A stretch of 64,000 nucleotides of DNA from CAYJLF01 sp964371055 (GCA_964371055.1 CAYJLF010000004.1:124001-188000); one strand, 5' to 3'. Shown: positions 52,380 to 61,516, numbered from the stretch's first letter. The notes: generated from the sequence alone by a model not told the origin. Made by a program: numbers and translations.

Positions 52380-52688
52380 ATGGAGAAGCCGCCGGCCGCA
52401 CCGCAGCAACTGCAGGTCCAGGTCGATCCGCAGGAAGCCGAAGGGATCTACTCGAATTTCGTCCTCCTGGCGCATTCGCCCTCCGAGTTCTTCCTCGATT
52501 TCGCGCGTGTCCTGCCCGGGGTGCCGCGGGCCAAGGTCTATGCCCGCGTCATCATGACGCCGCAGACCACCCGGTCCCTGCTCCGCGCGCTCGAGGCCAA
52601 GGTCGAGGCGTACGAGACGCAGTTCGGCAAAATCCGGGTGGAAGGCGAATCGCCATCCACCCGTGATATCGGCTTCAAGACCGGCTAG
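52380..52688 (+). CDS. DUF3467 protein
   Basis: 102 residues from ATG 52380 (GGGAGGGAGACG site). A frame extending to 52167 lacks support and its upstream part overlaps the kinase gene start. QVQVDPQEAEGIYSNFVLLAHSPSEFFLDFARVLPG and ARVIMTPQTTRSLLRAL are the full DUF3467 pattern. These are small proteins of unknown function common in anaerobes and FCB-group bacteria. The leader from 52201 contains a short hairpin (GAGGC-AAC-GCCTC). Confidence 0.8.
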   Translation: MEKPPAAPQQLQVQVDPQEAEGIYSNFVLLAHSPSEFFLDFARVLPGVPRAKVYARVIMTPQTTRSLLRALEAKVEAYETQFGKIRVEGESPSTRDIGFKTG

Positions 52689-52773
52689 CGTTACCGCGAT
52701 CTGCGCTGGTGCCGGGCATTTCCACCGATATCCACCCCGCCCCGGCCGGCCCGGGGCTGCCTCCGGAGGAGCC

Positions 52774-54030
52774 ATGAGACCGATCCGTCTGTCTGCTCGG
52801 GGCCTCTCGTCCCCCCCCAGTCCGATCCGCAAGCTGGTGCCGTACGCCGACGAAGCCAGGACCCGCGGCCTGAAGGTCTGGGGACTCAACATCGGCCAGC
52901 CCGACATCCCGACGCCCGAGCGGATGTGGGAGGCGGCCCTCCGGGACCACCCCAAGGTCCTGTCGTACGCCCCGTCCCCCGGTTTCGTCGAGTTGCGACG
53001 GGCGCTCACCGACTACTACGCGCGCCACGAGATCGCGCTCTCGCCCGACGAGTTGATCGTCACCTCCGGAGGGAGCGAGGCGATCCTTCTCGCCTTCGCG
53101 AGCATCGCCGACCCGGGGGACCAGGTCATGATCCCCGAGCCGCTCTATGCCAATTACCTCGGCTTCGGGAACATGCTGGGGGTCTCCGTGACCCCGATCC
53201 CCACCTCGGCGGAGAACGGGTATCGACTCCCGCCCCGCGAGGTCTGGGAGGAGCGGCTAACCTCCCGCACCCGCGCCATCCTCTTCTGCAATCCGGGCAA
53301 TCCGACCGGCACGGTCTATGACGCCGGCGAAGTCGAGCTGATCCTCGAGATGGCGCGGGACTGGGGACTCTGGGTCGTGGCGGACGAGGTCTACCGGGAG
53401 TTCTGCTACGACGGGCTCCAGCACCGCTCGGTCCTCACCTACCGCGGCGAGGCGCAGCGGATCGTCCTGGTCGACTCGATCTCCAAGCGCTTCAGCGCCT
53501 GTGGTGCCCGGATCGGCTGCCTCGGCAGCCAGAACCGCGAGCTGATCGGCGCGGCGACTCGCTACGCACAGGCCCGGCTCTCGCCTCCGAGCATCGGCCA
53601 GTGGATGGCGCAGGCCGCGCTGACGTTGCCGGAGTCGTACTATCAGCAGCTCACGGCGGAGTTCCAGCGCCGGCGCGACATCGTGATGGAGGAGCTGGCG
53701 AAGATGAACGGCGTCCGCTGCGAGACACCGCGCGGCGCCTTCTACGCGATGCCGACGCTGCCGGTCGAGGACTCCGATCACTTCGCCCTCTGGATGCTGA
53801 ACCACTTCCAGTACGAGGGCGAGACGGTCCTCTTCGCGCCCGGAAGCGGGTTCTATGCCACGCCGGGGTCGGGCCGGACCGAGGGACGCATCGCCTACGT
53901 CTTCGAGGAGAGCGCCCTGCGCCGGGCGCTGCACGTGCTTTCGGAGGGGCTCAAGGCCTACCCGCGGCGACTCCGTCCGGCCGGCGAGGCCGCCAAGGCG
54001 GAGGCAGTGGGGATGCGGCACCGGATCTGA
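52774..54030 (+). CDS. class I/II pyridoxal-phosphate aminotransferase
   Basis: 418 residues from ATG 52774 (CCGGAGGAGCC site). NIGQPDIPTPE, SGGSEAILLAFASI, PLYANYLGF, FCNPGNPTGTVY, VVADEVYREF and the PLP lysine in DSISKRFSACGARIG (about 238) place it among aspartate/aromatic-type transaminases. It transfers an amino group from an amino acid to a 2-oxoacid. The substrate cannot be fixed from sequence. Confidence 0.9.
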   Translation: MRPIRLSARGLSSPPSPIRKLVPYADEARTRGLKVWGLNIGQPDIPTPERMWEAALRDHPKVLSYAPSPGFVELRRALTDYYARHEIALSPDELIVTSGGSEAILLAFASIADPGDQVMIPEPLYANYLGFGNMLGVSVTPIPTSAENGYRLPPREVWEERLTSRTRAILFCNPGNPTGTVYDAGEVELILEMARDWGLWVVADEVYREFCYDGLQHRSVLTYRGEAQRIVLVDSISKRFSACGARIGCLGSQNRELIGAATRYAQARLSPPSIGQWMAQAALTLPESYYQQLTAEFQRRRDIVMEELAKMNGVRCETPRGAFYAMPTLPVEDSDHFALWMLNHFQYEGETVLFAPGSGFYATPGSGRTEGRIAYVFEESALRRALHVLSEGLKAYPRRLRPAGEAAKAEAVGMRHRI

Positions 54031-54072
54031 GGAGAGCCACCGCACCGGGTCTCCCCACCCCGAGGGCGCTGG

Positions 54073-54993
54073 CTACGAGTGGCCGGCGCCACTCGTAGCG
54101 GCTGAACTTCGCTTCTCCTCGATCCGCCGCAATTCCTCGCGGAACGCTCGCGCCGCCCGTCCCAGCGGCGCCCCGCGCCGGACCAGGAGACCGGAGGTGC
54201 GCTCGAGACGGAAGCCTTGGACCGGGATCAGGGCCAGACGCCCGTCTTTCACGTCCCGATGGACCAGCGACCACGGCAAAGGGGCGATCCCGAGCCGCGC
54301 CTGCACCAGCCGCCGGATCGCTTCCGGACTGGAAATCTCCATCGCCACCTGCAGGTGGACCCCGTGGCTGGAGAAGAACCCCTCCACCAGACGCCGCGTG
54401 ACCGACTCCGGCTTGTGGCTGATCCAGGTCTCCCCCGCCAGCGCCTCGGGTCGGACCCGCTTCGGGCCGGCGCGGGGGTGTCCCGGCGGGGCGATGAGGA
54501 CGAGCAGATCGTGGAAGAGCGCCGTCTCCTCCAGCGCCGTATACCCCGCCGGCAGCGTGCCCAGCGCCAGCTCGATCTCCCCGGTGAGCAGCAGGCGGAC
54601 CAGAGGTTCGGTCCCTTCGACCCGGACGGCCAGTTCGCAGCGAGGATGCCGGCGGCGGAAACGGCGCAACAGGGGCGGCAGGTGCTGGACCGCGACGAGA
54701 TCCGTGGCTCCGAGCACGAGGCGCCCCGCCAGCGGCGCCTCCGGGGCCGCCTCCTCCTCCAGGCGCCGGACTTCCTGCAGGAGCAGATCGGCCCGGGCCG
54801 CCAGGCGCGACCCCGCTGGGGTAGGCCGCATCCCCTGGCCGGAGCGCAACAGGAGGGGCTCTCCCACCTCCCGCTCGAGGCGCTTCAGTCGTGCGCTGAC
54901 CGCCGGCTGGGTCAAAAGGAGGCGCCGCGCGGCGGCGGAGAGGCTCCCCAGACGGACGGTGAGGGCGAGGGCCTCGAGATCGGCGAGGTGCAT
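54073..54993 (-). CDS. LysR-family transcription regulator
   Basis: 306 residues from ATG 54993. The N-terminal winged helix (DLEALALTVRLGSLSAAARRLLLTQPAVSARLKRLE) is classical LysR, followed by the two-lobed effector-binding domain. It is divergent from the inositol-phosphate synthase gene with 175 bp between starts, so it may control that gene and itself. Confidence 0.92.
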   Translation of the reverse strand: MHLADLEALALTVRLGSLSAAARRLLLTQPAVSARLKRLEREVGEPLLLRSGQGMRPTPAGSRLAARADLLLQEVRRLEEEAAPEAPLAGRLVLGATDLVAVQHLPPLLRRFRRRHPRCELAVRVEGTEPLVRLLLTGEIELALGTLPAGYTALEETALFHDLLVLIAPPGHPRAGPKRVRPEALAGETWISHKPESVTRRLVEGFFSSHGVHLQVAMEISSPEAIRRLVQARLGIAPLPWSLVHRDVKDGRLALIPVQGFRLERTSGLLVRRGAPLGRAARAFREELRRIEEKRSSAATSGAGHS

Positions 54994-55013
54994 GCGGTAG
55001 ATATAAACACAAT

Positions 55014-55031
55014 TTTGGTCCCTCTTCCAAA
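55014..55031. promoter_or_regulatory. possible LysR operator
   Basis: TTTGG and CCAAA form an inverted repeat around 8 bases in the only AT-rich patch of the divergent region, just upstream of the LysR gene. It fits the T-N11-A style of LysR sites. Confidence 0.4.
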
Positions 55032-55168
55032 CTATCAATGACACTGCGGAGCGTCGCGTCCGGCAGACTCCCGGCAGTCGTCGCCCGCCGGGTCCCGGGT
55101 TCACCCGACGGTGGGCACACCGATCCTGGAACCGAACCCGCGGCCCGAAGGCCGCACCGGAGGAGTCG

Positions 55169-56482
55169 ATGAGCACACCGGTCCAGATCCAGCCATCCGA
55201 GGGCAAACTGGGGATCCTGCTGCCCGGTCTCGGGGCGGTGGCCACCACCTTCATCGCCGGGGTCTACGCCCTGCGGAAGGGGCTGTCCGAGCCGATCGGA
55301 AGCCTGACGCAGACCGGCACCGTCCGTCTCGGCAAGCGCACCGAGGGGCGGTCGCCGTTGATCAAGGATTTTGTCCCGCTCGCCGACTTGAACGACATCG
55401 TCTTCGGCGGCTGGGACATCTTCCCCGAGGACACCTACCAGGCCGCCCTGAAAGCGGGCGTGCTCGATGCGCGGCTCCTCGACCAGGTTCGTCCCGAACT
55501 GGAGGCGATCCGTCCGATGCCCGCAGTCTTCGACCGCAAGTACTGCAAGCGGCTCGACGGTCCGAACAAGAAGAGCGGCGCCAACTGGATGGAGATGGCC
55601 GACCAGCTCATGCAGGACATCGCGCAGTTCAAGGCGAAGCACGGGCTCGCCCGTCTCGTCATGGTCTGGTGCGGATCGACCGAGATCTTCATCCGGCCGT
55701 CCGAGGTCCACGCCACCCTGGCGTCCTTCGAGAAGGGGATGCGGGAGAACCACCCGGACATCTCCCCGTCCATGATCTACGCCTACGCCGCGATCAAGTC
55801 AAAGGTGCCGTACGCCAACGGCGCCCCGAACCTCTCCGGCGACGTGCCGGCGCTGGTCGAACTGGCCCGGGAGCTGCGCGTGCCGATCGCAGGGAAGGAC
55901 TTCAAGACGGGCCAGACCCTGATGAAGACGATCCTCGCGCCGGGATTCAAGTCGCGCCTCCTCGGTGTGAGCGGCTGGTTCTCGACCAACATCCTGGGAA
56001 ACCGCGACGGCGAGGTGCTCGACGATCCCGAGTCGTTCAAGACCAAGGAAGAGAGCAAGCTCTCGGTCCTCTCCAGCATCCTGCAGCCGCACCTCTACCC
56101 GGAGCTGTACGAGAACCTCTATCACAAGGTCCGGATCAACTACTACCCGCCGCGCGGCGACAACAAAGAGAGCTGGGACAACATCGACATCTTCGGCTGG
56201 CTCGGCTACCCGATGCAGATCAAGATCAACTTCCTCTGCCGTGACTCGATCCTGGCCGCCCCGATCGTGCTCGACCTCGCCCTCTTCCTCGACCTGGCGG
56301 GGCGCAGCGGGATGCGCGGCATCCAGGAGTGGCTGAGCTTCTACTTCAAGAGCCCGCAGCACGCGCCGGGGCTCTACCCGGAGCACGATCTCTTCATTCA
56401 GCTCATGAAGCTGAAGAACACGCTCCGCTATCTCCGCGGCGAGGAGCTGATCACCCACCTCGGGATCGAGTACTACGACTAG
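55169..56482 (+). CDS. ino1: myo-inositol-1-phosphate synthase
   Basis: 437 residues. It isomerises glucose-6-phosphate to inositol-1-phosphate with NAD. LLPGLGAVATTFIAGV is the Rossmann nucleotide site. IAGKDFKTGQTLMKTILAP, GWFSTNILGNRDGEVL and INFLCRDSILAAPIVLDLALF are family signatures with the catalytic lysines. Inositol could serve inositol phospholipids or soluble osmolytes. The neighbouring radical SAM gene might belong to the same pathway, but nothing proves it. Confidence 0.95.
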   Translation: MSTPVQIQPSEGKLGILLPGLGAVATTFIAGVYALRKGLSEPIGSLTQTGTVRLGKRTEGRSPLIKDFVPLADLNDIVFGGWDIFPEDTYQAALKAGVLDARLLDQVRPELEAIRPMPAVFDRKYCKRLDGPNKKSGANWMEMADQLMQDIAQFKAKHGLARLVMVWCGSTEIFIRPSEVHATLASFEKGMRENHPDISPSMIYAYAAIKSKVPYANGAPNLSGDVPALVELARELRVPIAGKDFKTGQTLMKTILAPGFKSRLLGVSGWFSTNILGNRDGEVLDDPESFKTKEESKLSVLSSILQPHLYPELYENLYHKVRINYYPPRGDNKESWDNIDIFGWLGYPMQIKINFLCRDSILAAPIVLDLALFLDLAGRSGMRGIQEWLSFYFKSPQHAPGLYPEHDLFIQLMKLKNTLRYLRGEELITHLGIEYYD

Positions 56483-56595
56483 CCGGTGGCGGAAGAACGT
56501 GCCGCAGAACTGGCTGAAGAACTGAGCTGAAGAACGAAGCGCATCGCGTCCGTTCCGGCCGCCCGCGGAGGGTCGTCGGGACGGAGGCGCGCCAC

Positions 56596-56632
56596 GACCG
56601 GCGACGAAGGGGCAGACCCGGCGTCGCCGGTC
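56596..56632. terminator. hairpin in the ino1-radical SAM gap
   Basis: A perfect 10-bp inverted repeat GACCGGCGAC / GTCGCCGGTC lies in the 347-bp gap after ino1. A direct repeat CTGAAGAAC occurs twice just after the ino1 stop. No gene is supported in this gap. Confidence 0.45.
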
Positions 56633-56829
56633 CGCCTTCCGCCCGTCTCCTCTGCCTCGTGACTCGGACCGCGCGCCGTCCCACCTTCGGAATCAGGAGC
56701 GGTCCCCCGCCTGCCGATGGTAGAGTGATCGGACGAATTCCGCCGGAACCCGGCCTTCCCGGAAAGCTCCGGCCCACGCCCGGGCGGCGGCGCGATCCGC
56801 CGTCCCATCGTCACGGAAAGGAACGCATC

Positions 56830-58098
56830 ATGGAGTGGGACGTCCGCGAGAATCCCGGCCTGCTGAAGCTCGACCTCTACTGCCGCGGGATGCGCCTCGA
56901 CGATTCCTGCCTGGTGGAGGAAGATGGCGGACGTGCCATCCTGCGCACCCGGGCCGGCCTAGGCAGCGGCCTGGAGGCGATCCTGCCCCATGGGTTGTGG
57001 ACCAACATTCCGGTGACCGAGGAGTTCGCCGCCTCGTCGCCCTACATCCTCTTCCGGGAAAAGGGCGAATACTGGATCCACCGCGACGACCGCGAGCGGA
57101 CGAAGATCGCGCCGATCACCCTTTCCCCCCGCCCCGGGTGGTATGACCGCAAGACCTCCACCGGAAAGAAGATGCGTTCGGTCGGCTCGCTGCAGGGCAC
57201 CTACCTGGGCGTCTACCCGGCCAAGGTCTGCGAGTACTGGACCGAGAAGACGAAGAGCAACTGCAAGTTCTGTTCGGTCGGCCTGAACCTGGGCGTGGAC
57301 GACGCGGACGAGAAGTCCGTGCGCGAGGTGATGGAGGTCGTCTGGGCGGCCATCGACGAGTCGGGGATCACCTACGTCGACTTCAATACCGGGCACTACG
57401 CCGGCTACACGTATCTCGACATCCTCGAACCGTACATCCGCGAGATCAAGCGCCAGACCGGCCTTCTGATCGGCATCCAGACCCCGCCCCACCCGGATCT
57501 CCAACGGTATGACGCGATCCGCGATCTCGGCGTCAACCGCGTCTCCTTCTGCTTCGAGATCTTCGACGAGCCGCGCTTCATCGAGGTCTGTCCCGGCAAG
57601 CACCGCGAGTACGGCCTCAAGCGCTACCTCGACGCGACGGAGTACTGCGCCCGGATGCCGCGCCGCGGCGGGATTTTCGACCCCTGGGTCAGCAACGGCG
57701 AGATCGTGGCCGGACTCGAGGCCCCCGAGTCGAGCATCCGCGCCATCGAGTGGATCACGGGAGTGGGGGCCATCCCCACCGTCTGCGTCTTCCGGCCGCT
57801 CAAGGGAACCGACTACGACGAGGTTCCGCCGCCGAAGACGGAGGAGATGGTGCCGGTCTTCCGGCGGTTCTATGAGTGTTGCATGGAGCACGACCTGCCG
57901 GTCGGGGTGGCGCCGAACATCCACGTCAGCCTGGTGCTCCTCCCGGAGGAGTGCCGCTGGTTCGTCGACCATCCGGCGAGGTACGCGCTGAAGGAGCTCA
58001 AGCTGAAGGCGATGTCCAGAGTCTTTAGCACCGGGTTCTACCGGCAGACCAAGCGGATCCAGGCGGAGCACCGGCCGAAGACGTCCGCCGCGTCCTGA
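56830..58098 (+). CDS. radical SAM protein with CX10CX2C cluster motif
   Basis: 422 residues from ATG 56830 (GGAAAGGA site). The cluster cysteines appear to be Cys134, Cys145 and Cys148 in CEYWTEKTKSNCKFCSVGLN, a spacing of CX10CX2C instead of CX3CX2C. Support for a radical SAM barrel comes from the following pattern: YVDFNTGHYAGYTYLDIL, a glycine-rich-like strand, GIQTPPHPDLQRYDAIRDLGVNRVSFCFEIFDE and AIPTVCVFRPLKGTDYDEVPP. The N-terminal 110 residues are a separate beta-rich domain. The reaction is unknown. It stands alone, followed by a terminator and preceded by ino1. Confidence 0.75.
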   Translation: MEWDVRENPGLLKLDLYCRGMRLDDSCLVEEDGGRAILRTRAGLGSGLEAILPHGLWTNIPVTEEFAASSPYILFREKGEYWIHRDDRERTKIAPITLSPRPGWYDRKTSTGKKMRSVGSLQGTYLGVYPAKVCEYWTEKTKSNCKFCSVGLNLGVDDADEKSVREVMEVVWAAIDESGITYVDFNTGHYAGYTYLDILEPYIREIKRQTGLLIGIQTPPHPDLQRYDAIRDLGVNRVSFCFEIFDEPRFIEVCPGKHREYGLKRYLDATEYCARMPRRGGIFDPWVSNGEIVAGLEAPESSIRAIEWITGVGAIPTVCVFRPLKGTDYDEVPPPKTEEMVPVFRRFYECCMEHDLPVGVAPNIHVSLVLLPEECRWFVDHPARYALKELKLKAMSRVFSTGFYRQTKRIQAEHRPKTSAAS

Positions 58099-58206
58099 GC
58101 GGGGGGAGATCCCGGGCGATGCCGTCACCCGGCGGCCGGCGAGGCAACCCGACCTCGACCCCTTCCAGGCCCCGGGCCGCATCACGCCGCATGACACTTG
58201 CGCACC

Positions 58207-58240
58207 CGGCCGGGCCCCGGGGGGCCCGGCCCTTCGTTTC
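58207..58240 (+). terminator. terminator after the radical SAM gene
   Basis: Stem GGCCGGGCCCC / GGGGCCCGGCC followed by CTTCGTTTCG on the plus strand, 109 bp beyond the stop codon. Confidence 0.6.
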
Positions 58241-58338
58241 GTCGTCGACGACGACAGGCCGGTCGCGGCGCCGCGCGAACCGGTCCCGGCCGCCGCTCAG
58301 AAGAGCTTACCGATCGTCTCTGTCAGCAGCCGGGCGGC

Positions 58339-59370
58339 CTACTTGCCCGCGCCGGTCTCGTACTCGTACTTCTTGCAGTCGTTTTCCTCGCTGAACGGGC
58401 TCGTCGCGCGGATGGCAGCGTCTTTGGTCCAGCCGCACATGCCGTGCTTCAAGTTGACGGCGTCGTATCCGAGGACGCCAAGCGCTGTGGCCGCGATCGC
58501 TCCCGTGTGGCCGGTGTAGCAATAGACGACGATCTTCTTGTCCCGCGGAAGCTTGCGCAGGTTCTCGACCTTGGCGACCTGGTTCCACGGGATGTTGTAG
58601 GCGCCCGTGATGTGCCCCAGGTTGTAGTGCGCGGCGCTGCGCGCGCTCAGGACGAAGTAGTTGTCGGTCGTGTCGCCGTCCTCGAAGTTCTCCGTGTGGA
58701 GCGCCGTGGCGGCCATCACCGGGCTGATCCCGGTGCCGTCGAACTTGTTGAGGTAAGCGTCGCAGGCCGCGCGGATGATCTCCGCGGGAGAGGTCGAGGT
58801 GGTCACATCGAGGGTCGGCAGGCCGTAGTCGACCGTCAGCGTGTGCGGCGTCGTCTCGATCTCCGGGTAATCCGGCACATCTTCCTCGCGGAAAGGAGTC
58901 GTGGCGCGCACGTCAGAGTCGTCCGTCCAGGCGCACATTCCGTACTTCATATTCTTCGCGGGATAACCCATGACGCCCAGGACCGTCGCGGCGACTCCGC
59001 CCGTGTGACCGGTGTAGCAGTAGACGACCACGGTTCCGGTGGTCGGGATCGCGGAACGGTTGGTGGCGGCATCGGCCACCTTGACGTACGGGATGTTGTC
59101 CGCGCCCGGAACGTGGCCCAACGCGTAATGCGCGGCGCTCCGGGTCGAGAGAACATAGTAGCTGGAGAGATTCTCGAACGTGTTCTGCGCGCTGATCGTC
59201 GGCGCCGTGCCGAGACCCGTCAGGTAGTTGTCGACCGCCGCCCGCACGGTCTCGAACTGGTCCACCGCCGGCGGAGGCGTTGTCCCGTTGTCATCGTCGT
59301 CGGAGCAGCCGGCGGCAAAGCCGAGCGCCAGAGCCAGAATCAGAAACCATGACAACCGCTTCCAGATCAT
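58339..59370 (-). CDS. lipoprotein with two rhodanese domains
   Basis: 343 residues from ATG 59370 (AGGAGGATCGTTC site). A lipobox LGFAAGC anchors the protein. Two related rhodanese domains follow, each with the pattern SRSAAHYxLGHxxGAxNIP and the active-site loop VVYCYTGHTG (Cys in both). The six-residue loop CYTGHT suggests a sulfurtransferase or polysulfide-handling activity outside the cytoplasm. It is the last gene of the sigma-54 operon, 72 bp after the cytochrome. It may act in sulfur or selenium chemistry linked to extracellular electron transfer, by inference. Confidence 0.85.
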   Translation of the reverse strand: MIWKRLSWFLILALALGFAAGCSDDDDNGTTPPPAVDQFETVRAAVDNYLTGLGTAPTISAQNTFENLSSYYVLSTRSAAHYALGHVPGADNIPYVKVADAATNRSAIPTTGTVVVYCYTGHTGGVAATVLGVMGYPAKNMKYGMCAWTDDSDVRATTPFREEDVPDYPEIETTPHTLTVDYGLPTLDVTTSTSPAEIIRAACDAYLNKFDGTGISPVMAATALHTENFEDGDTTDNYFVLSARSAAHYNLGHITGAYNIPWNQVAKVENLRKLPRDKKIVVYCYTGHTGAIAATALGVLGYDAVNLKHGMCGWTKDAAIRATSPFSEENDCKKYEYETGAGK

Positions 59371-59442
59371 GAACGATCCTCCTCTTCCTTCTTCGCTCTC
59401 CCCCCCCACGCGGGACGGGATGTGAGGGGACGGGCAACCGCG

Positions 59443-60807
59443 CTACTTCAGCGTGACCACCACGTCCCGGTTCGCCTGGATCTCCTCGGGCGCCAGGATC
59501 CCCTCCGCCTGGAGGGAGTCGAGGTACGCGGCCGTCAGGTAGAGACCGGCCTTGTCATGGCAACCCGACGAGCAGGGGACATTGGGTGAACCTTCCGGCC
59601 AGGCCTGGCTGGTCCGCTTCGCGATGTTGTGCGGCGTGGCGTAGCGCCAGGTCGGCGTGGCGCCATAGCTCGCCTGGGTCACTCCCCACGCCTCGAAGCT
59701 GGTCGGGGCAATCGGGATGTGGCGCACCACGACGTAGTCGACGTCGCCCGCGAAGTCGGGCTGGGCATTGCGCCCGATCCGGAAATCGATCCGCGACGGA
59801 TGGTCGAGGCCCTGGCGGTCGAGCTCCACATGACAGCTGTAGCAGTTCTTGTAGGGTTGCGCGTGGCAGACCTGGCAGGCGAGCTTGGCCGCGTAGGCGG
59901 TCGAGCGGCCGTGCGCGGCGTGCCAGCCGTTGGCGTCGGTTTCCACGTCGTCATGACACCCGACATCCGTGCACCCGGGCGCGTTTGGGGCGAGATACCG
60001 CAGAGCCGGAGTGGTTCCGTCGCCGTGGAGTTCCTCATCGTCGTGGCAGAACATGCAGTTCTTCCCACCGCGGTAGTGGACGTCGCCGACAATTCCCTGG
60101 TTCTCGCCACGGAACTCGGCCCCGATCCGGCTGCCGTGGCAGGCCGTGCAGTTGTCGACCATCGAGGGGGTCTCGCGGAAGCGATGTCCGGAGACGAGGC
60201 CTCCCTTCACGGCGGCCGGCCGGCTGATGTGGCAGGTGCCGCAACTCGTATGGCACGATGCGCACCGCGCCTGGAACATCGCTTCGACCTGGCCGGCCGG
60301 TCCGGCCCCGCGAAGGCCGAACATCGTCATGTACCCGGCCTGGGTGCCGTGCAGGCTGACCGCATGCTTCGCGATCGTTTCGGCGTGACAGCCCGAGCAG
60401 GACGCGGCGTCCCCGGCGGAAGGATCGTGGACCAGGCCGGTGTGCGCCGCCTCCTTCGTCGCTCCGCCGCTGTTCCCGGCGTGGCAGGACGTGCAGGCGC
60501 CCCCATGCGGCCCCGGCTCAGCCAGATACTCCGCGCTGATCATGTACTTCTCCCACACCTCCAACGGAGGTGCCGTGCCGCCTCACCCCTCGCCCGGGTC
60601 TTCTCCCGGTTCCTCGACCGGCGCGGCCGAGGCGATCAACGCATCCTTGCTGGTGTGGCAGGTCCGACACGCGTCTCCTCCCGCCAGCGGCTTGGTCGAC
60701 TTCTCGTCCGCGCAACCGGCCGCCGCCAGCACCGCAACCAGGGCGAGGAGCAGGAGGATGGGCCGGAACGCCGTGGTTTTTGATCCCGGCTTCACAGCGT
60801 GTGGCAT
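59443..60807 (-). CDS. multihaem c-type cytochrome lipoprotein with in-frame UGA (candidate selenoprotein)
   Basis: One reading frame of 454 codons, ATG 60807 (AAGGAGAAGCC site), interrupted by a single TGA at 60585-60583 (codon 75). Before it come a signal peptide with lipobox LAAAGC (Cys32) and one haem motif CRTCH. After it the same frame continues with eight CX2CH motifs (CTSCH, CSGCH, CASCH, CGTCH, CTACH, CMFCH, CQVCH, CYSCH), one CX4CH (CTDVGCH) and one CX3CH (CSSGCH), up to eleven haems. The downstream part has no signal peptide, so export and haem attachment require reading through the TGA. A SECIS-like hairpin follows, and selC is present in the window. The alternatives are a GGA-to-TGA nonsense change in a Gly-rich linker or a sequence error. 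It overlaps the TPR gene by 16 bases. Confidence 0.8.
60556..60572 (-). promoter_or_regulatory. candidate bacterial SECIS hairpin
   Basis: In the cytochrome mRNA, CACCUCC-GUU-GGAGGUG forms a perfect 7-bp stem (8 with a G-U) capped by a 3-base loop whose first base is G. The loop begins 18 bases after the UGA. Known bacterial SECIS elements have a short stem-loop a similar distance after the UGA with G at the start of the loop. Function is inferred. Confidence 0.5.
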
Positions 60808-61241
60808 GAGGGCTTCTCCTTTTCGAGAGCGCGTTGGATCCGCGCCAACCGTTCCTCCGCGGGCCGCAGGGCGATTGCCCGGCGGAGATAGCGAAGGGCC
60901 TTCGGTAGATCGCAGTACGCCTCCAGCACGGCCAGGCCGACCAGCGCGGGAAACGGATCGGAAGACCAGGGGAGTCGCTTCTCCAGCGCGGCTGAGAGCG
61001 CGGGACATGGGCAGTCCTCCTCCTCCGGATCGGTGTCGATGATGATCCGCGGGTCTCGCCGGAGGATTTCCTCGAAGCTGGCCAGAGAACGATCGAGATC
61101 TCCGACCTGCAGGTAGGAGACGACCAGTTTCTTCCGTGCCCCGAAGTTCCCCGGGTCGTCCGCCACGGCCGCCTCCAGGAGGGGAATCGCACGGGCGTAG
61201 TCCCGATCCAGGAAGTAGCGGTTGCCGAGCATCAACGTCAT
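60792..61241 (-). CDS. TPR protein, first gene of the cytochrome operon
   Basis: 149 residues from ATG 61241, which lies 28 bases below the -24/-12 promoter and after GGAGGG. The frame is open further upstream but runs through the promoter. Residues 5-60 form a TPR pair (GNRYFLDRDYARAIPLLEAAVADDPGN, LVVSYLQVGDLDRSLASFEEILRRDP) and residues 100-140 a third repeat. The link contains EEEDCPCPA. It has no signal peptide, so it is cytoplasmic. It may scaffold maturation of the cytochrome. Its end overlaps the cytochrome start by 16 bases. Confidence 0.7.
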   Translation of the reverse strand: MTLMLGNRYFLDRDYARAIPLLEAAVADDPGNFGARKKLVVSYLQVGDLDRSLASFEEILRRDPRIIIDTDPEEEDCPCPALSAALEKRLPWSSDPFPALVGLAVLEAYCDLPKALRYLRRAIALRPAEERLARIQRALEKEKPSCHTL

Positions 61242-61268
61242 CGGGTGGAACCCTCCGGATGCAGAATT

Positions 61269-61284
61269 AGCAACCCACATGCCG
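61269..61284 (-). promoter_or_regulatory. sigma-54 (-24/-12) promoter of the TPR-cytochrome-rhodanese operon
   Basis: On the minus strand CGGCATG-TGGG-TTGCT, with the exact 10-base gap between GG and GC. Only the first base and the C/T in the -24 element differ from TGGCACG. Transcription would begin near 61259, giving an 18-base leader with GGAGGG. Confidence 0.75.
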
Positions 61285-61516
61285 GAGTCCCGTTTGACCA
61301 CGGTGATTCTTATCATTCGATCTGGTCCCGACGCAAGTCCGGACGGCGCCGAGAGCACGGAACCATCTTTAGAACATGGCGTTGCGCTTGCGCTGGGTTG
61401 CCCCACGCGGCCGGAATATCGACCGAAGAGGGTGACGGGCAGCGCAAAAGATGGCGCCGGCCCGGCGTTGCCCGCCTCTCACGGCGGGTCATGGGTGGGC
61501 CGGTCGACGCCAGCTC

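Noticed and set aside
59443..60585. Treating the cytochrome as two genes or as a frameshifted gene
   Set aside because: The two parts are in the same frame with one TGA and no frame change. The second part starts mid-domain with only a TTG and no signal peptide.
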